Assembly (NCBI GenBank): GCA_963663635.2
Contig: CAXXMY010000023.1
Span: forward strand, 100,274 to 164,273
Length of the DNA: 64,000 nt
Origin: Poriferisodalis sp963663635
Lineage (GTDB): Bacteria; Actinomycetota; Acidimicrobiia; Acidimicrobiales; Poriferisodalaceae
Reading direction: 5' to 3'
The position numbers and the translations under genes were made by a program. The notes under the pieces were generated by a model. That model did no database searches and was not told where the DNA came from. It saw only the letters and a program-made list of their open reading frames with translations. Positions 34,820 through 42,474 of the stretch are shown piece by piece. How positions within the stretch are numbered: position 1 is the first letter of the stretch; each line of letters opens with the position of its first letter.

Positions 34820-35896
34820 ATGTCCGAAGACGACACGCTTCTCGCCTACTTGGTGCCCAAGTTGACGAGCGGCGTCGAAGATGCGGCAACCGACGCCCTC
34901 GCGTACATCCTCAACAAGTCTGAACCGTGCCGCGTTGCGCTCGTCGACCTAGTGAGCGACGGGGACTACAAGCTTGCGCCGTTGACCTACACCGAGACCC
35001 AGGTAGCGCCGTCCGACACTGCGCGCCTGGATCTCGTGGGGTATGACAGCGCGGACTCAACACGCTTGATCATCGAGTCGAAATTCTGGGCCGCGCTTCT
35101 CGATGGCCAGTCCAGCGGCTACATCGACTATCTGGATGACGAGGGCCCGGCCGTGCTGTTGTTCGTTGCCCCGGAGCAACGGCATGAGGCGCTGTGGCAC
35201 AAGATCAGGGAGCAATTCGAGAGTGACAAGCCGACCGGCCGCTTCGCTGCTACCGGGTCCGATTCAAGGATGAAGGTCGCTGCTTTCGAGGACGCCAGTT
35301 CGTGCAAGCGAGTTGCTCTCATGAATTGGGCCACGCTGCTGGATCGGCTGGAGACAGCCGATACTTCGACAGTCTCCGACGTCAGGCAGCTGAAGGCCTT
35401 GGCGCGTGTCCAAGACGACGTCACGTTTTCGCCGCTGCACGCCGAGGATCTGAGCACGACGATTCCGCGGCGCATGCTCGACTACAACCGCATCGTCAAT
35501 GATGTCGTGGATGCGCATGGGGTCCGCGAGGGCTGGATGACCACCAAGGGCATGAAGGCCACGCCCCAGAGCGACGGCCACCTCCGGTACTTCGGGATCG
35601 TGACCCAAGCCGGTGGGCACGACGAGCCTGATCTCGGGCTCGCGATTTGCATCAGCTTCGCGCGGTGGGAGCGGTGGGGCACACCTCTTTGGCTGCGCAT
35701 CTGGGACGGTCAACCGATCAATCTCGGTGAGCTCCACGAAGTGCTGAAGTCTCGAGGTATGTCGCCGGTATGGCAGCAAGGCGCCTGGCTGTGGGTGCCC
35801 ATAACAATGAAGACAGGCGCCGACTATGGCGATGTACTCCGTCTTGCGGCGGACCAGGTCAAGGACGTTTGCGGTGTCCTAGCTGATCTGGCTTGA
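34820..35896 (+). CDS. PD-(D/E)XK nuclease-like protein of unknown role
   Basis: This 358-residue protein has a candidate active site in ARLDLVGYD (D71) and RLIIESKFWAAL (E86-x-K88), in the order and spacing of the PD-(D/E)XK phosphodiesterase fold, near the N-terminus. Later segments (PAVLLFVAPEQRHEALWHKI and RVALMNWATLLDRLE) support that fold: in such nucleases a hydrophobic strand follows. The last third (YFGIVTQAGGHDEPDLGLAI, WGTPLWLRIWDGQPIN) is a second domain. It resembles uncharacterised nuclease-like proteins seen in accessory and defence regions. ATG 34820 has GAAAGGA upstream. A defence role is inference. Confidence 0.65.
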   Translation: MSEDDTLLAYLVPKLTSGVEDAATDALAYILNKSEPCRVALVDLVSDGDYKLAPLTYTETQVAPSDTARLDLVGYDSADSTRLIIESKFWAALLDGQSSGYIDYLDDEGPAVLLFVAPEQRHEALWHKIREQFESDKPTGRFAATGSDSRMKVAAFEDASSCKRVALMNWATLLDRLETADTSTVSDVRQLKALARVQDDVTFSPLHAEDLSTTIPRRMLDYNRIVNDVVDAHGVREGWMTTKGMKATPQSDGHLRYFGIVTQAGGHDEPDLGLAICISFARWERWGTPLWLRIWDGQPINLGELHEVLKSRGMSPVWQQGAWLWVPITMKTGADYGDVLRLAADQVKDVCGVLADLA

Positions 35897-35954
35897 GCCA
35901 TGCGCTTCGGCGTCGGATATCGCGACAGCACGTCGCCTCGATTTGAGAATGCAG

Positions 35955-35984
35955 AATGCTTGCAATAGTGGCAAAATGCTTGCA
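35955..35984 (+). promoter_or_regulatory. paired operator repeats of the FitA/VapB-like antitoxin
   Basis: AATGCTTGCA occurs at 35955-35964 and again at 35975-35984, centre to centre 20 bases (two helical turns), with the second copy ending in the A of the ATG start codon. Each half resembles an inverted core (TGCAAGCA on the other strand). Position over the start codon of a toxin-antitoxin operon indicates autoregulation by the ribbon-helix-helix antitoxin. Confidence 0.6.
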
Positions 35985-36220
35985 TGACTGTACAGATAAC
36001 AATCCGGGGTGTTCCGGAAGACGTTCGGGACAGACTGGCCGTCAAGGCAGCGTCGCAGCGTCAGTCAATGCAGGAGTACCTGCGGGGGGAGCTGAAGCGC
36101 CTCGCCGCTACGCCCTCAGTGTCGACCCTGTTGGAAGAGATTCAGCGTCGCAAGGAAGCTGCCGGTTCTCGGGTATCGGCGGCCGAGATTCTCGCCGCAC
36201 GCGACGCCGATCGCACGTGA
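35984..36220 (+). CDS. FitA/VapB-type ribbon-helix-helix antitoxin
   Basis: This 78-residue protein has a typical FitA N-terminus, TVQITIRGVPEDVRDRLAVK followed by AASQRQSMQEYLRGELKRLA (ribbon-helix-helix), and a C-terminal tail (SRVSAAEILAARDADRT) for toxin binding. The ATG is 35984; no Shine-Dalgarno sequence is visible, and the operator repeats overlap the start, so the mRNA may be leaderless. It overlaps the PIN toxin gene by four bases (GTGA). Confidence 0.87.
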   Translation: MTVQITIRGVPEDVRDRLAVKAASQRQSMQEYLRGELKRLAATPSVSTLLEEIQRRKEAAGSRVSAAEILAARDADRT

Positions 36221-36630
36221 CCTCCGTCTTGGATTCGTCGGCGGTCAGTGCAGCATTCGTCGATGATGGGCCAGAAGGCCACTGGGCGCTGGAGGAGATG
36301 AACCAGACGCCATTGGCAGCACCGGCTCTGGTCATGGCCGAGGTTGCGAATGTTCTGCGCCGCCTCGAGAGCGGGCCAGGGCTCTCGAGGCTGGAAGCGA
36401 CGGCTTCGATGCGTGACCTGAATCGGCTTGAGATCGAGCTGTATCCGTTTGCCCCGTTTGCGGATCGCATCTGGGAGCTGCGATTCAACTTGAGCGCCTA
36501 CGACGCTTGGTACGTGGCCCTCGCCGAGTCGCTTGGCTGGCCAGTTGTGACTCTCGATCTCAAGATGGTGCGGGCGAGCGGTCCGCGCTGCGAGTTCCGC
36601 GTGCCGCGTCGACCGCTACAGGCAGATTGA
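36217..36630 (+). CDS. vapC: VapC/FitB-type PIN domain ribonuclease toxin
   Basis: This 137-residue PIN-domain protein has the four acidic active-site residues D6 (VLDSSAV), E42 (AEVANVL), D96 (YDAWYVALAE) and D114 (VTLDLKM), so it should be an active Mg-dependent RNase. Overlap of GTG with the antitoxin stop shows coupling. The length is normal for VapC. Together with the preceding gene it is a complete toxin-antitoxin module. Confidence 0.9.
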   Translation: MTSVLDSSAVSAAFVDDGPEGHWALEEMNQTPLAAPALVMAEVANVLRRLESGPGLSRLEATASMRDLNRLEIELYPFAPFADRIWELRFNLSAYDAWYVALAESLGWPVVTLDLKMVRASGPRCEFRVPRRPLQAD

Positions 36631-36668
36631 GCGCCCAACTCGAACAGCCGACCGCCGCAGCGGCAAGG

Positions 36669-37460
36669 ATGGGCTGCGTGAGCTTGCCTGAATTTGAGCT
36701 GCCCGTGTTGGAGACCATCGAGTTGGTGCCCGATGGCGAAGTCCTGCGGGTTTGGCTGAATCGGCCGGAGTCGCGCAATGCGCACAACCAGCTGATGATC
36801 CGTGAGGTCGGCGACCTCTTCCTGGCTCTGAACGGGCAGACGCAGTACCGGGTTGCGGTGCTCGCAGGCCGGGGCAAGTCGTTCTGCGCTGGGGCGGACC
36901 GCAAGGAGCAGCCGCCCGTACCTGGCAATGACCGCGAGGCTCGCTACATCAACCAGTTGGGACGGCGAGCGGCCCGCGCGATTGAGGACTGCGAGGTCAC
37001 CACGATCGCCCGGGTGCACGGCCATGCCATCGGCGGCGGATGCTGCTTCGCCACCAGCTGCGATTTCCGGGTGACCTCGGCCGATGCGCTCTGGTACGTG
37101 CCCGAGGTAGAGCTCGGCGTGCCGCTGCCGTGGGGTGCCACGCCGCGGCTGGTGTCAGAGATCGGCATGTCGCGGGCGCGCCAATTCGTCATGACCAGCG
37201 AACGCATCGACGGCCGGAAGGCTGCCGAGTGGGGCCTCGCGCACGAGGTCTGCGATGACGAATCAGGACTCGACGAGGCCGTGGATCGCTGGGTGGACCG
37301 GTTGCTGGGCCTGCCGGCGCTCTCGGTGCAGATGACGAAGTACCAGCTGCGCGGCTACAGCCAACTGGCGCGCCTTGGCGACCTGTCCGAGTTCGATGGA
37401 GATGCGTCAGCCCGAGCCATCCGGACCGAGGACGCGCAGGCTCGCTTCGGCACCTTCTGA
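36669..37460 (+). CDS. enoyl-CoA hydratase/isomerase family protein
   Basis: This 263-residue crotonase-fold enzyme has the acyl-CoA oxyanion-hole motif in GRGKSFCAGADRKEQ and a second in VHGHAIGGGCCFATSCDFRV. The position usually holding the catalytic Glu of hydratases is WYVPEVELGVPLPWG, where the E in PEVELG suggests activity. Substrate unknown. ATG 36669 and GTG 36678 are both plausible; similarity begins near FELPVLETIELVPDGE. The gene stands alone, separated by 38 bases from the PIN toxin gene, so it could be read from the same promoter. Confidence 0.85.
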   Translation: MGCVSLPEFELPVLETIELVPDGEVLRVWLNRPESRNAHNQLMIREVGDLFLALNGQTQYRVAVLAGRGKSFCAGADRKEQPPVPGNDREARYINQLGRRAARAIEDCEVTTIARVHGHAIGGGCCFATSCDFRVTSADALWYVPEVELGVPLPWGATPRLVSEIGMSRARQFVMTSERIDGRKAAEWGLAHEVCDDESGLDEAVDRWVDRLLGLPALSVQMTKYQLRGYSQLARLGDLSEFDGDASARAIRTEDAQARFGTF

Positions 37461-37533
37461 GATCGAGCCGACACTGGCGACGGTTGCCCGTCCCGTAGCG
37501 GTGTCGGCAGCGAGCGTGGATCTCGTCGCGGCC

Positions 37534-38606
37534 TTAGCCGCGAGCGTCGATCTTTGCGAACGCAGCCTTCATGGCGTGGGTGCCCTCGACGGCGCGGGGG
37601 ATGCCTCCGTAGATGGTCATCTGCACCATGATCTCTTCGATCTCGGTACGGGTCAGACCGTGGTTCAGACCGGCGGGCACATGGAACGCCAACTCGTCGG
37701 TGCGGCTCAGCGCCGTCAGGATCGCGATGACCACGATGCTGCGGTCGCGGCGCGACAGTTCTTCGCGCGACCACACATCGCCGAACGCCCAGTGATAAGC
37801 GATGCGGCCGACCTCACCAAGGTGCTCGACGAGCCGTTCCATGTCCTCGGAGGGATCGGTCGAGGCGCGACCAGCAGTGAGCGTCTGGCGAACTTCGAGG
37901 GCTCGCCGTTCTCGCTCGTCGTCGCACCATCAACTCGTCGGTGCGGCTCAGCGCCGTCAGGATCGCGATGACCACGATGCTGCGGTCGCGGCGCGACAGT
38001 TCTTCGCGCGACCACACATCGCCGAACGCCCAGTGATAAGCGATGCGGCCGACCTCACCAAGGTGCTCGACGAGCCGTTCCATGTCCTCGGAGGGATCGG
38101 TCGAGGGCGCGACCAGCAGTGAGCGTCTGGCGAACTTCGAGGGCTCGCCGTTCTCGCTCGTCGTCGTCAAGCTCGGCTCCGCCGGTTCGTTCGGGCAGCC
38201 GGTCCACGCCGTCCAGCTGGCGGAAACGATCATCGACGACCCGAGACGCCGCCATCGCCATCGGGAACCCGGCATAGGCGGCAACCTGAATGAGGATCTC
38301 CTCGATCTCGGTGCGGGTCAGTCCGTGATTCAGCCCGACTTCTGTGTGCAGCGACAACTCTTCGCTCGAGCCGATGCTGGCGAGCACGGTGATCACGATG
38401 AGGCTGCGGTCGCGGCACGACAGCTGCGGACGCGCCCACACGTCGCCCATGACGACATCGAACGCGAACGTTCCGAGCGCACCCAGGCGCCGTTGCATTG
38501 AACGCTGTGCTCGCTCGGCGTCCACCTCGCCGTTCGTGAAGCGCTCGAAGACCTCCAACGCGGCAGCGCGCCGTTCGGCGTGTGTTCGTGCAGCTGAATC
38601 AGCCAT
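37534..38606 (-). pseudogene. two-domain carboxymuconolactone decarboxylase (CMD) family gene, broken by tandem duplication and frameshift
   Basis: From ATG 38606 (site GAGGGGG upstream) the first CMD domain reads through MGDVWARPQLSCRDRSLIVI and HTEVGLNHGLTRTEIEEILI to the linker DDDERERRALEVRQTLTAG. The second CMD domain (MERLVEHLGEVGRIAYHWAF to GTHAMKAAFAKIDARG) ends at 37534. Between them a segment of about 235 bases is present twice. The upstream copy has one extra base that moves the frame off the second domain. With one copy and without the extra base, linker and second domain join in frame (LTAGRASTDPSEDMERLVEH), so the ancestral protein had two fused CMD domains. As it stands only the second domain, from an internal ATG at 37842, is intact. 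Confidence 0.8.
37690..38166. repeat. 235/236-bp tandem duplication inside the CMD gene
   Basis: Bases 37690-37924 and 37931-38166 are nearly identical, separated by six bases (CACCAT). I find one difference, a G present in the second copy (GAGGGCG against GAGGCG). The high identity indicates a recent duplication or an assembly error. Confidence 0.9.
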
Positions 38607-38793
38607 GATCGTCCCCCTCAATCGGACCTCTTGCGGAATTGCGTCCGCCATCATCGCCGCGACCGAAGGGTTCGTGCCACGCTGCAGGTGCGCCGCGCTG
38701 CCAAGATGCCGGCGCCAACGCGCCCGCAGCCTCCCAGAGACGCCCCTCCCCGGAAGGCCCTCCGAGTGCGGCGCTCCCACAGAAGCCCTGGTG

Positions 38794-39561
38794 CTACAGC
38801 TCGTTCGGTGCGGCGCCGGGCAGGTAGGTGACGGGCAGGTTGGTGATGCGGCGCACGCGGCTCGGCAGGTCGCCGCGCACCAGCCGAGATGCTCCCGCGG
38901 GCAGCGTGGAAAGAATGATCCCGTCGAAGCTGGCGCGTGCCAGCACTGCCTGAATGGCTCGGAGCGGATCCGGATCGCCAAGCTCGCCGGTCGCTGCGTA
39001 CGACGCCGCTGCAATCTTGGCGAGCTGCGCCTCAAGACGCCTCTGTGCCTGTTCCATGCCCTCGGTGTCGGGGCCGAGGAAGTCCGCTCCGCCGGGCAGG
39101 TGCTCGGAGGGAATGCCGGTGACCGGGTCTGCGGCCAGCATCGACAGCCGCCGCGCCCGGGCGTAGCTCTTCGAATGCGTCATCGGCACCAGCAGGTGGA
39201 ACTCGCAGGGGCCGTGCGAGTTCAGCCGGTCGATTTCGGCCACGACCTCGCCGGTTCCGAGCGTCTGGTTCGCGACGATGAGCCAGCGCGTGACTTCGAC
39301 GTCGGGTGCACCGGGCGTGAGGCCGGGACGCATCCGGTCCACTCGCAACGCCAACCGCAGCCTGATGCGATAGACAGCGACCTCGCCTTCCACGATCATC
39401 ACGTCGCGCTTTTCGACGTGCGCCACGGACAGGTCCCGGATCGTCTTGGTGGCCTCCGCCACGCCGCGCCGAGCCGCGTCTTCCCACGAGACGGGACTGG
39501 CCGCAACGAGCGTTACGACCTTCTCGACGGCGTTGGGATTGCGGGAGGGTGCTTCGTTCAC
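38794..39561 (-). CDS. dodecin domain fused to a C-terminal domain of unknown function
   Basis: This 255-residue protein opens with a dodecin domain (about residues 13-80: KVVTLVAASPVSWEDAARRG, then HVEKRDVMIVEGEVAVYRIR), which normally forms a flavin-binding dodecamer. The C-terminal part has RWLIVANQTLGTGEVVAEID, CEFHLLVPMTHSKSY and FDGIILSTLPAGASRLVRGD, resembling the UspA-like hydrolase or signalling fold common in actinobacteria. Dodecins are usually stand-alone proteins of about 70 residues, so the fusion is unusual. GTG start. It is divergently placed to a second, ordinary dodecin gene, with a shared 142-base promoter region. Confidence 0.75.
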   Translation of the reverse strand: MNEAPSRNPNAVEKVVTLVAASPVSWEDAARRGVAEATKTIRDLSVAHVEKRDVMIVEGEVAVYRIRLRLALRVDRMRPGLTPGAPDVEVTRWLIVANQTLGTGEVVAEIDRLNSHGPCEFHLLVPMTHSKSYARARRLSMLAADPVTGIPSEHLPGGADFLGPDTEGMEQAQRRLEAQLAKIAAASYAATGELGDPDPLRAIQAVLARASFDGIILSTLPAGASRLVRGDLPSRVRRITNLPVTYLPGAAPNEL

Positions 39562-39703
39562 AGTGGTGCCCGTTCTGGTCAGCGGGGAGTGAAGGGTCGC
39601 GGTGGGGCAGACTGTAGGTCACACTTCGATTGGGCGGCACAATGCCCCTGCAGGACACCGTCGGCGGGATCGATTCCGATACGGCCGTTGCGAGGAGAGA
39701 TCA

Positions 39704-39910
39704 ATGAGCGTCTACAACGTGATCGAGCTGATCGGTACGAGCGACGAGTCGTGGGAGCGTGCCACGCAGAACGCGATCACCGAGGCGTCAAAGACCTTGC
39801 GCGATTTACGCGTCGCCGAGGTCATTGAGCAGGACGTGGTGATCGAGGGCGGCGTCATCTCGGCCTATCGCACCAAGGTCCGCCTGTCGTTCAAGCACGA
39901 ATCCGGCTGA
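39704..39910 (+). CDS. dodecin
   Basis: This 68-residue protein matches dodecin: MSVYNVIELIGTSDESWERA, TQNAITEASKTLRDLRVAEV, and EGGVISAYRTKVRLSFKHE. Dodecins store flavins (riboflavin, FMN, FAD) or CoA derivatives in a hollow dodecamer and may buffer them against photodamage. The ATG has a good site (CGAGGAGAGA). The CoA-transferase gene begins 32 bases later, in the same direction, hinting at co-transcription. Confidence 0.92.
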   Translation: MSVYNVIELIGTSDESWERATQNAITEASKTLRDLRVAEVIEQDVVIEGGVISAYRTKVRLSFKHESG

Positions 39911-39942
39911 GTCCCGCCTTCGAGGAGGAACCGGCAGACATC

Positions 39943-42363
39943 GTGACCGAGCGCGGGCTTGACGGCATTCGCGTCGTCGAGCTGGGCCAGATGGTGGCCG
40001 CACCATGGGTAGGCAAGCTGCTTGCCGACCTTGGTGCGGATGTCATCAAGGTGGAGCCGCCGACCGGCGACCGAGCACGCCGACGTGGTCCGTTTCGACC
40101 CGGTGAGGGCGCCCAGAACGGAACCGGAGGCGAGGGCATCGGCGGTCTGTTCGCGGCCCTGAACACCAACAAGCGCAGCGTGACCGCAGACGTGTTGAGC
40201 GAGGGTGGCCGCGCCGTCCTGGCAGGCCTGCTCTCGGAAGCCGACCTGTTCCTGCATGACCTTGCCCCTCGGATTGCGTCCGATGCCGGCCTGGCTGCCG
40301 ACGAGCTTCGCGCCCGACACCGGTCGCTGGTCACGATGTCGATCACGCCGTTCGGACAGACCGGGCCGTATGCGCACTGGCGAGCCGAGGAACTGCAGGT
40401 CGTCCACGGCGGCGGCTGGGGCTGGCTGGCCCCAGGCTGCGTGAACGATCCTGACCTGCCGCCGCTGAAGCCCCACGGTCACCAAGCGGCGTTTCAGTCC
40501 GCGTTTGCTGCGGCGTGTGCCGCCCTTGGGTCCGTCGATCGGGCGCAACGCTGCGGCCATGGCGAGCACATCGACTTCTCCACGATGGCCTATGTCGCGG
40601 GAATGCTCGAGGCCGCATTCATCGGCTGGTCCTACACCGAACAGAACCCCACTCGACTCGGAGCACGCATTCTCAATCCGTGGCGGATACTGCCGACCAC
40701 CGACGGGCAGATCTTCCTTGTGTGCGTTGAGGCTGATCAGTGGGAGCGCTTGAAGGACCTCATGGGCCGGCCCGAGTGGGCTGACATGGAGATCTTCGAC
40801 ACCGTCGAGAGCCGCTACGAGAACGAAGACCTGCTGCACATGTGGCTAGGCGAGTGGATCGCCGGCCAGTCGGTGATGGAACTGTTCCATCGCGGTCAGG
40901 CGCAAAGACTGGCATTCGCTCCGGTCAACACCGTCGCTCAGATGTCCGAGGATCCGCACTTGGCGGCCCGCGAGTTCCTGGTGACGTACGACCAGCCGGG
41001 ACTGGGCCGCATCACCGTTCCCGGCGCGCCGTCCCGACTGTCAAATCCGTGGTGGTCCATCCGAAGTCCGGCCCCGGCGCTCGGCGAGCATGCGGGCGCA
41101 GCGTTCGAGACATCCAGCGCGTGCGCCGCGTCGGCGGCACCGACCCAACCCGGCGGCGATCGGCCCCTCGACGGTGTGACCGTGGCGGATTTCACATGGG
41201 TGTGGGCGGGCCCGTTCTGCACGCTGCACCTGGCCCACCTGGGCGCAACGGTCATCAAGATCGAATCAACCGCTCGGCCGGATCTGGGTCGCCGTCTGCC
41301 GACGTACTCGATTCACCACGACGAGACGCTCGACACCAACGGCTACTTCAACCAGTACGGCCAAGGCAAGCGCAGCATCACCATTGACATGGGCACTGCT
41401 GAGGGCAGGGAACTCGCCAAGCGGCTCGCTGTGAGCTGCGATCTTGTGGTGTCGAACTACGCCACCGGCGTGATGGACGGCTTTGGTCTCGGCTACGAGG
41501 CGCTGGCGGAGCAGCGGCCTGACGTGATCGTCGCCGCGATCAGCGGCTACGGGCAGAACGGCCCATACAAGTCCTACATGGGCTACGGCCCGACGACGGG
41601 GCCGCTGTCAGGCCTCGCATCGCTGACCGGCTATCCCGGCGGCGGTGCTGAGGAGCTCGGCGTGTCGCTGGGCGATCCCGCCGCCGGCATCGCAACGGCA
41701 TACGCCCTGGTAGCTGCGCTGGTGGCGCGTCGGCGCACCGGCGAGGGCCAGTTCATCGACACGTCCATGTGGGAGGCCACGACGGCATGCATCGCCGAGG
41801 GCTGGATGGAAACCGTACTCACCGGCGAGCAACCCGAGCCGATGGGCAACTGGGACCCGCTGATGTCGCCGCACAACATGTATCGCTGCAGCGGCGATGA
41901 CGACTGGGTAGCCGTCTGCTGCGCCGACGACGGCGAATGGGAAGCACTCGCCGGCGAGATCGGTCTCGATCCTGCCGATGTGCGGTTCGCGACGGCGGCG
42001 GACCGAAAAGCCAACGAGGTCGGGCTGGATCGGATCATCGCGGCTTGGACCTCAGCACGCGACCAATGGTCGGTCACTGAGCAGCTGCAGGCCGTCGGTG
42101 TGCCTGCATACCCGTCGCTCAGCCCCCGCTCAATCGAGGCCAATCCGCACTTGTTGGCGCGTGGCCTTATCGAACGCCTCGACCACCCCGCGGTGGGCCA
42201 GATGAGCCACATCGGCATCCCATGGCTGCTCCACGACGGCACGAACGGCGTCCGTTCGCCCGCACCCACGCTGGGCCAGCACACTCACGAAGTGCTCACT
42301 GACGTGCTGGGACTCAGCCCCGCCGAGATCGCATCGCTTTCTGAGGCCGACATCCTTCGCTAG
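39943..42363 (+). CDS. double-domain CaiB/BaiF (family III) CoA-transferase
   Basis: This 806-residue protein contains two complete CaiB/BaiF domains joined by an Ala/Pro-rich linker near residue 395. Domain one begins LDGIRVVELGQMVAAPWVGK, domain two LDGVTVADFTWVWAGPFCTL. In family III the CoA-thioester-forming Asp sits in a (G)D motif; domain two retains it (SLGDPAAGIATAYALVAAL). The equivalent part of domain one is LKPHGHQAAFQSAFAAACA, with no Asp. The first domain therefore appears inactive and may be structural, while the second is catalytic. The family normally forms interlocked dimers, so this fusion may mimic a heterodimer. GTG start behind CGAGGAGGA. Substrate unknown; bile, steroid or carboxylic acid CoA chemistry are family examples. 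Confidence 0.85.
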   Translation: MTERGLDGIRVVELGQMVAAPWVGKLLADLGADVIKVEPPTGDRARRRGPFRPGEGAQNGTGGEGIGGLFAALNTNKRSVTADVLSEGGRAVLAGLLSEADLFLHDLAPRIASDAGLAADELRARHRSLVTMSITPFGQTGPYAHWRAEELQVVHGGGWGWLAPGCVNDPDLPPLKPHGHQAAFQSAFAAACAALGSVDRAQRCGHGEHIDFSTMAYVAGMLEAAFIGWSYTEQNPTRLGARILNPWRILPTTDGQIFLVCVEADQWERLKDLMGRPEWADMEIFDTVESRYENEDLLHMWLGEWIAGQSVMELFHRGQAQRLAFAPVNTVAQMSEDPHLAAREFLVTYDQPGLGRITVPGAPSRLSNPWWSIRSPAPALGEHAGAAFETSSACAASAAPTQPGGDRPLDGVTVADFTWVWAGPFCTLHLAHLGATVIKIESTARPDLGRRLPTYSIHHDETLDTNGYFNQYGQGKRSITIDMGTAEGRELAKRLAVSCDLVVSNYATGVMDGFGLGYEALAEQRPDVIVAAISGYGQNGPYKSYMGYGPTTGPLSGLASLTGYPGGGAEELGVSLGDPAAGIATAYALVAALVARRRTGEGQFIDTSMWEATTACIAEGWMETVLTGEQPEPMGNWDPLMSPHNMYRCSGDDDWVAVCCADDGEWEALAGEIGLDPADVRFATAADRKANEVGLDRIIAAWTSARDQWSVTEQLQAVGVPAYPSLSPRSIEANPHLLARGLIERLDHPAVGQMSHIGIPWLLHDGTNGVRSPAPTLGQHTHEVLTDVLGLSPAEIASLSEADILR

Positions 42364-42410
42364 AGAGAAATATAGAGTCTCATTGCAATGAAAACCAAAG
42401 TGTGAGAGTA

Positions 42411-42453
42411 TTGAAACTCAGAGTGTTAGATAGTTGAAAATCACGAGTTTCAA
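42411..42453. promoter_or_regulatory. AT-rich regulatory region with a 9-bp inverted repeat before the DUF4143 gene
   Basis: TTGAAACTC (42411-42419) and GAGTTTCAA (42445-42453) form an inverted repeat with a 25-base spacer, in a stretch (42364-42474) much richer in A and T than the surroundings. It lies 22 bases upstream of the ATG. It could be an operator, a hairpin, or both. No clear -35/-10 pair is assigned. Confidence 0.45.
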
Positions 42454-42474
42454 GACCGGCAACTCGGAGGCACC

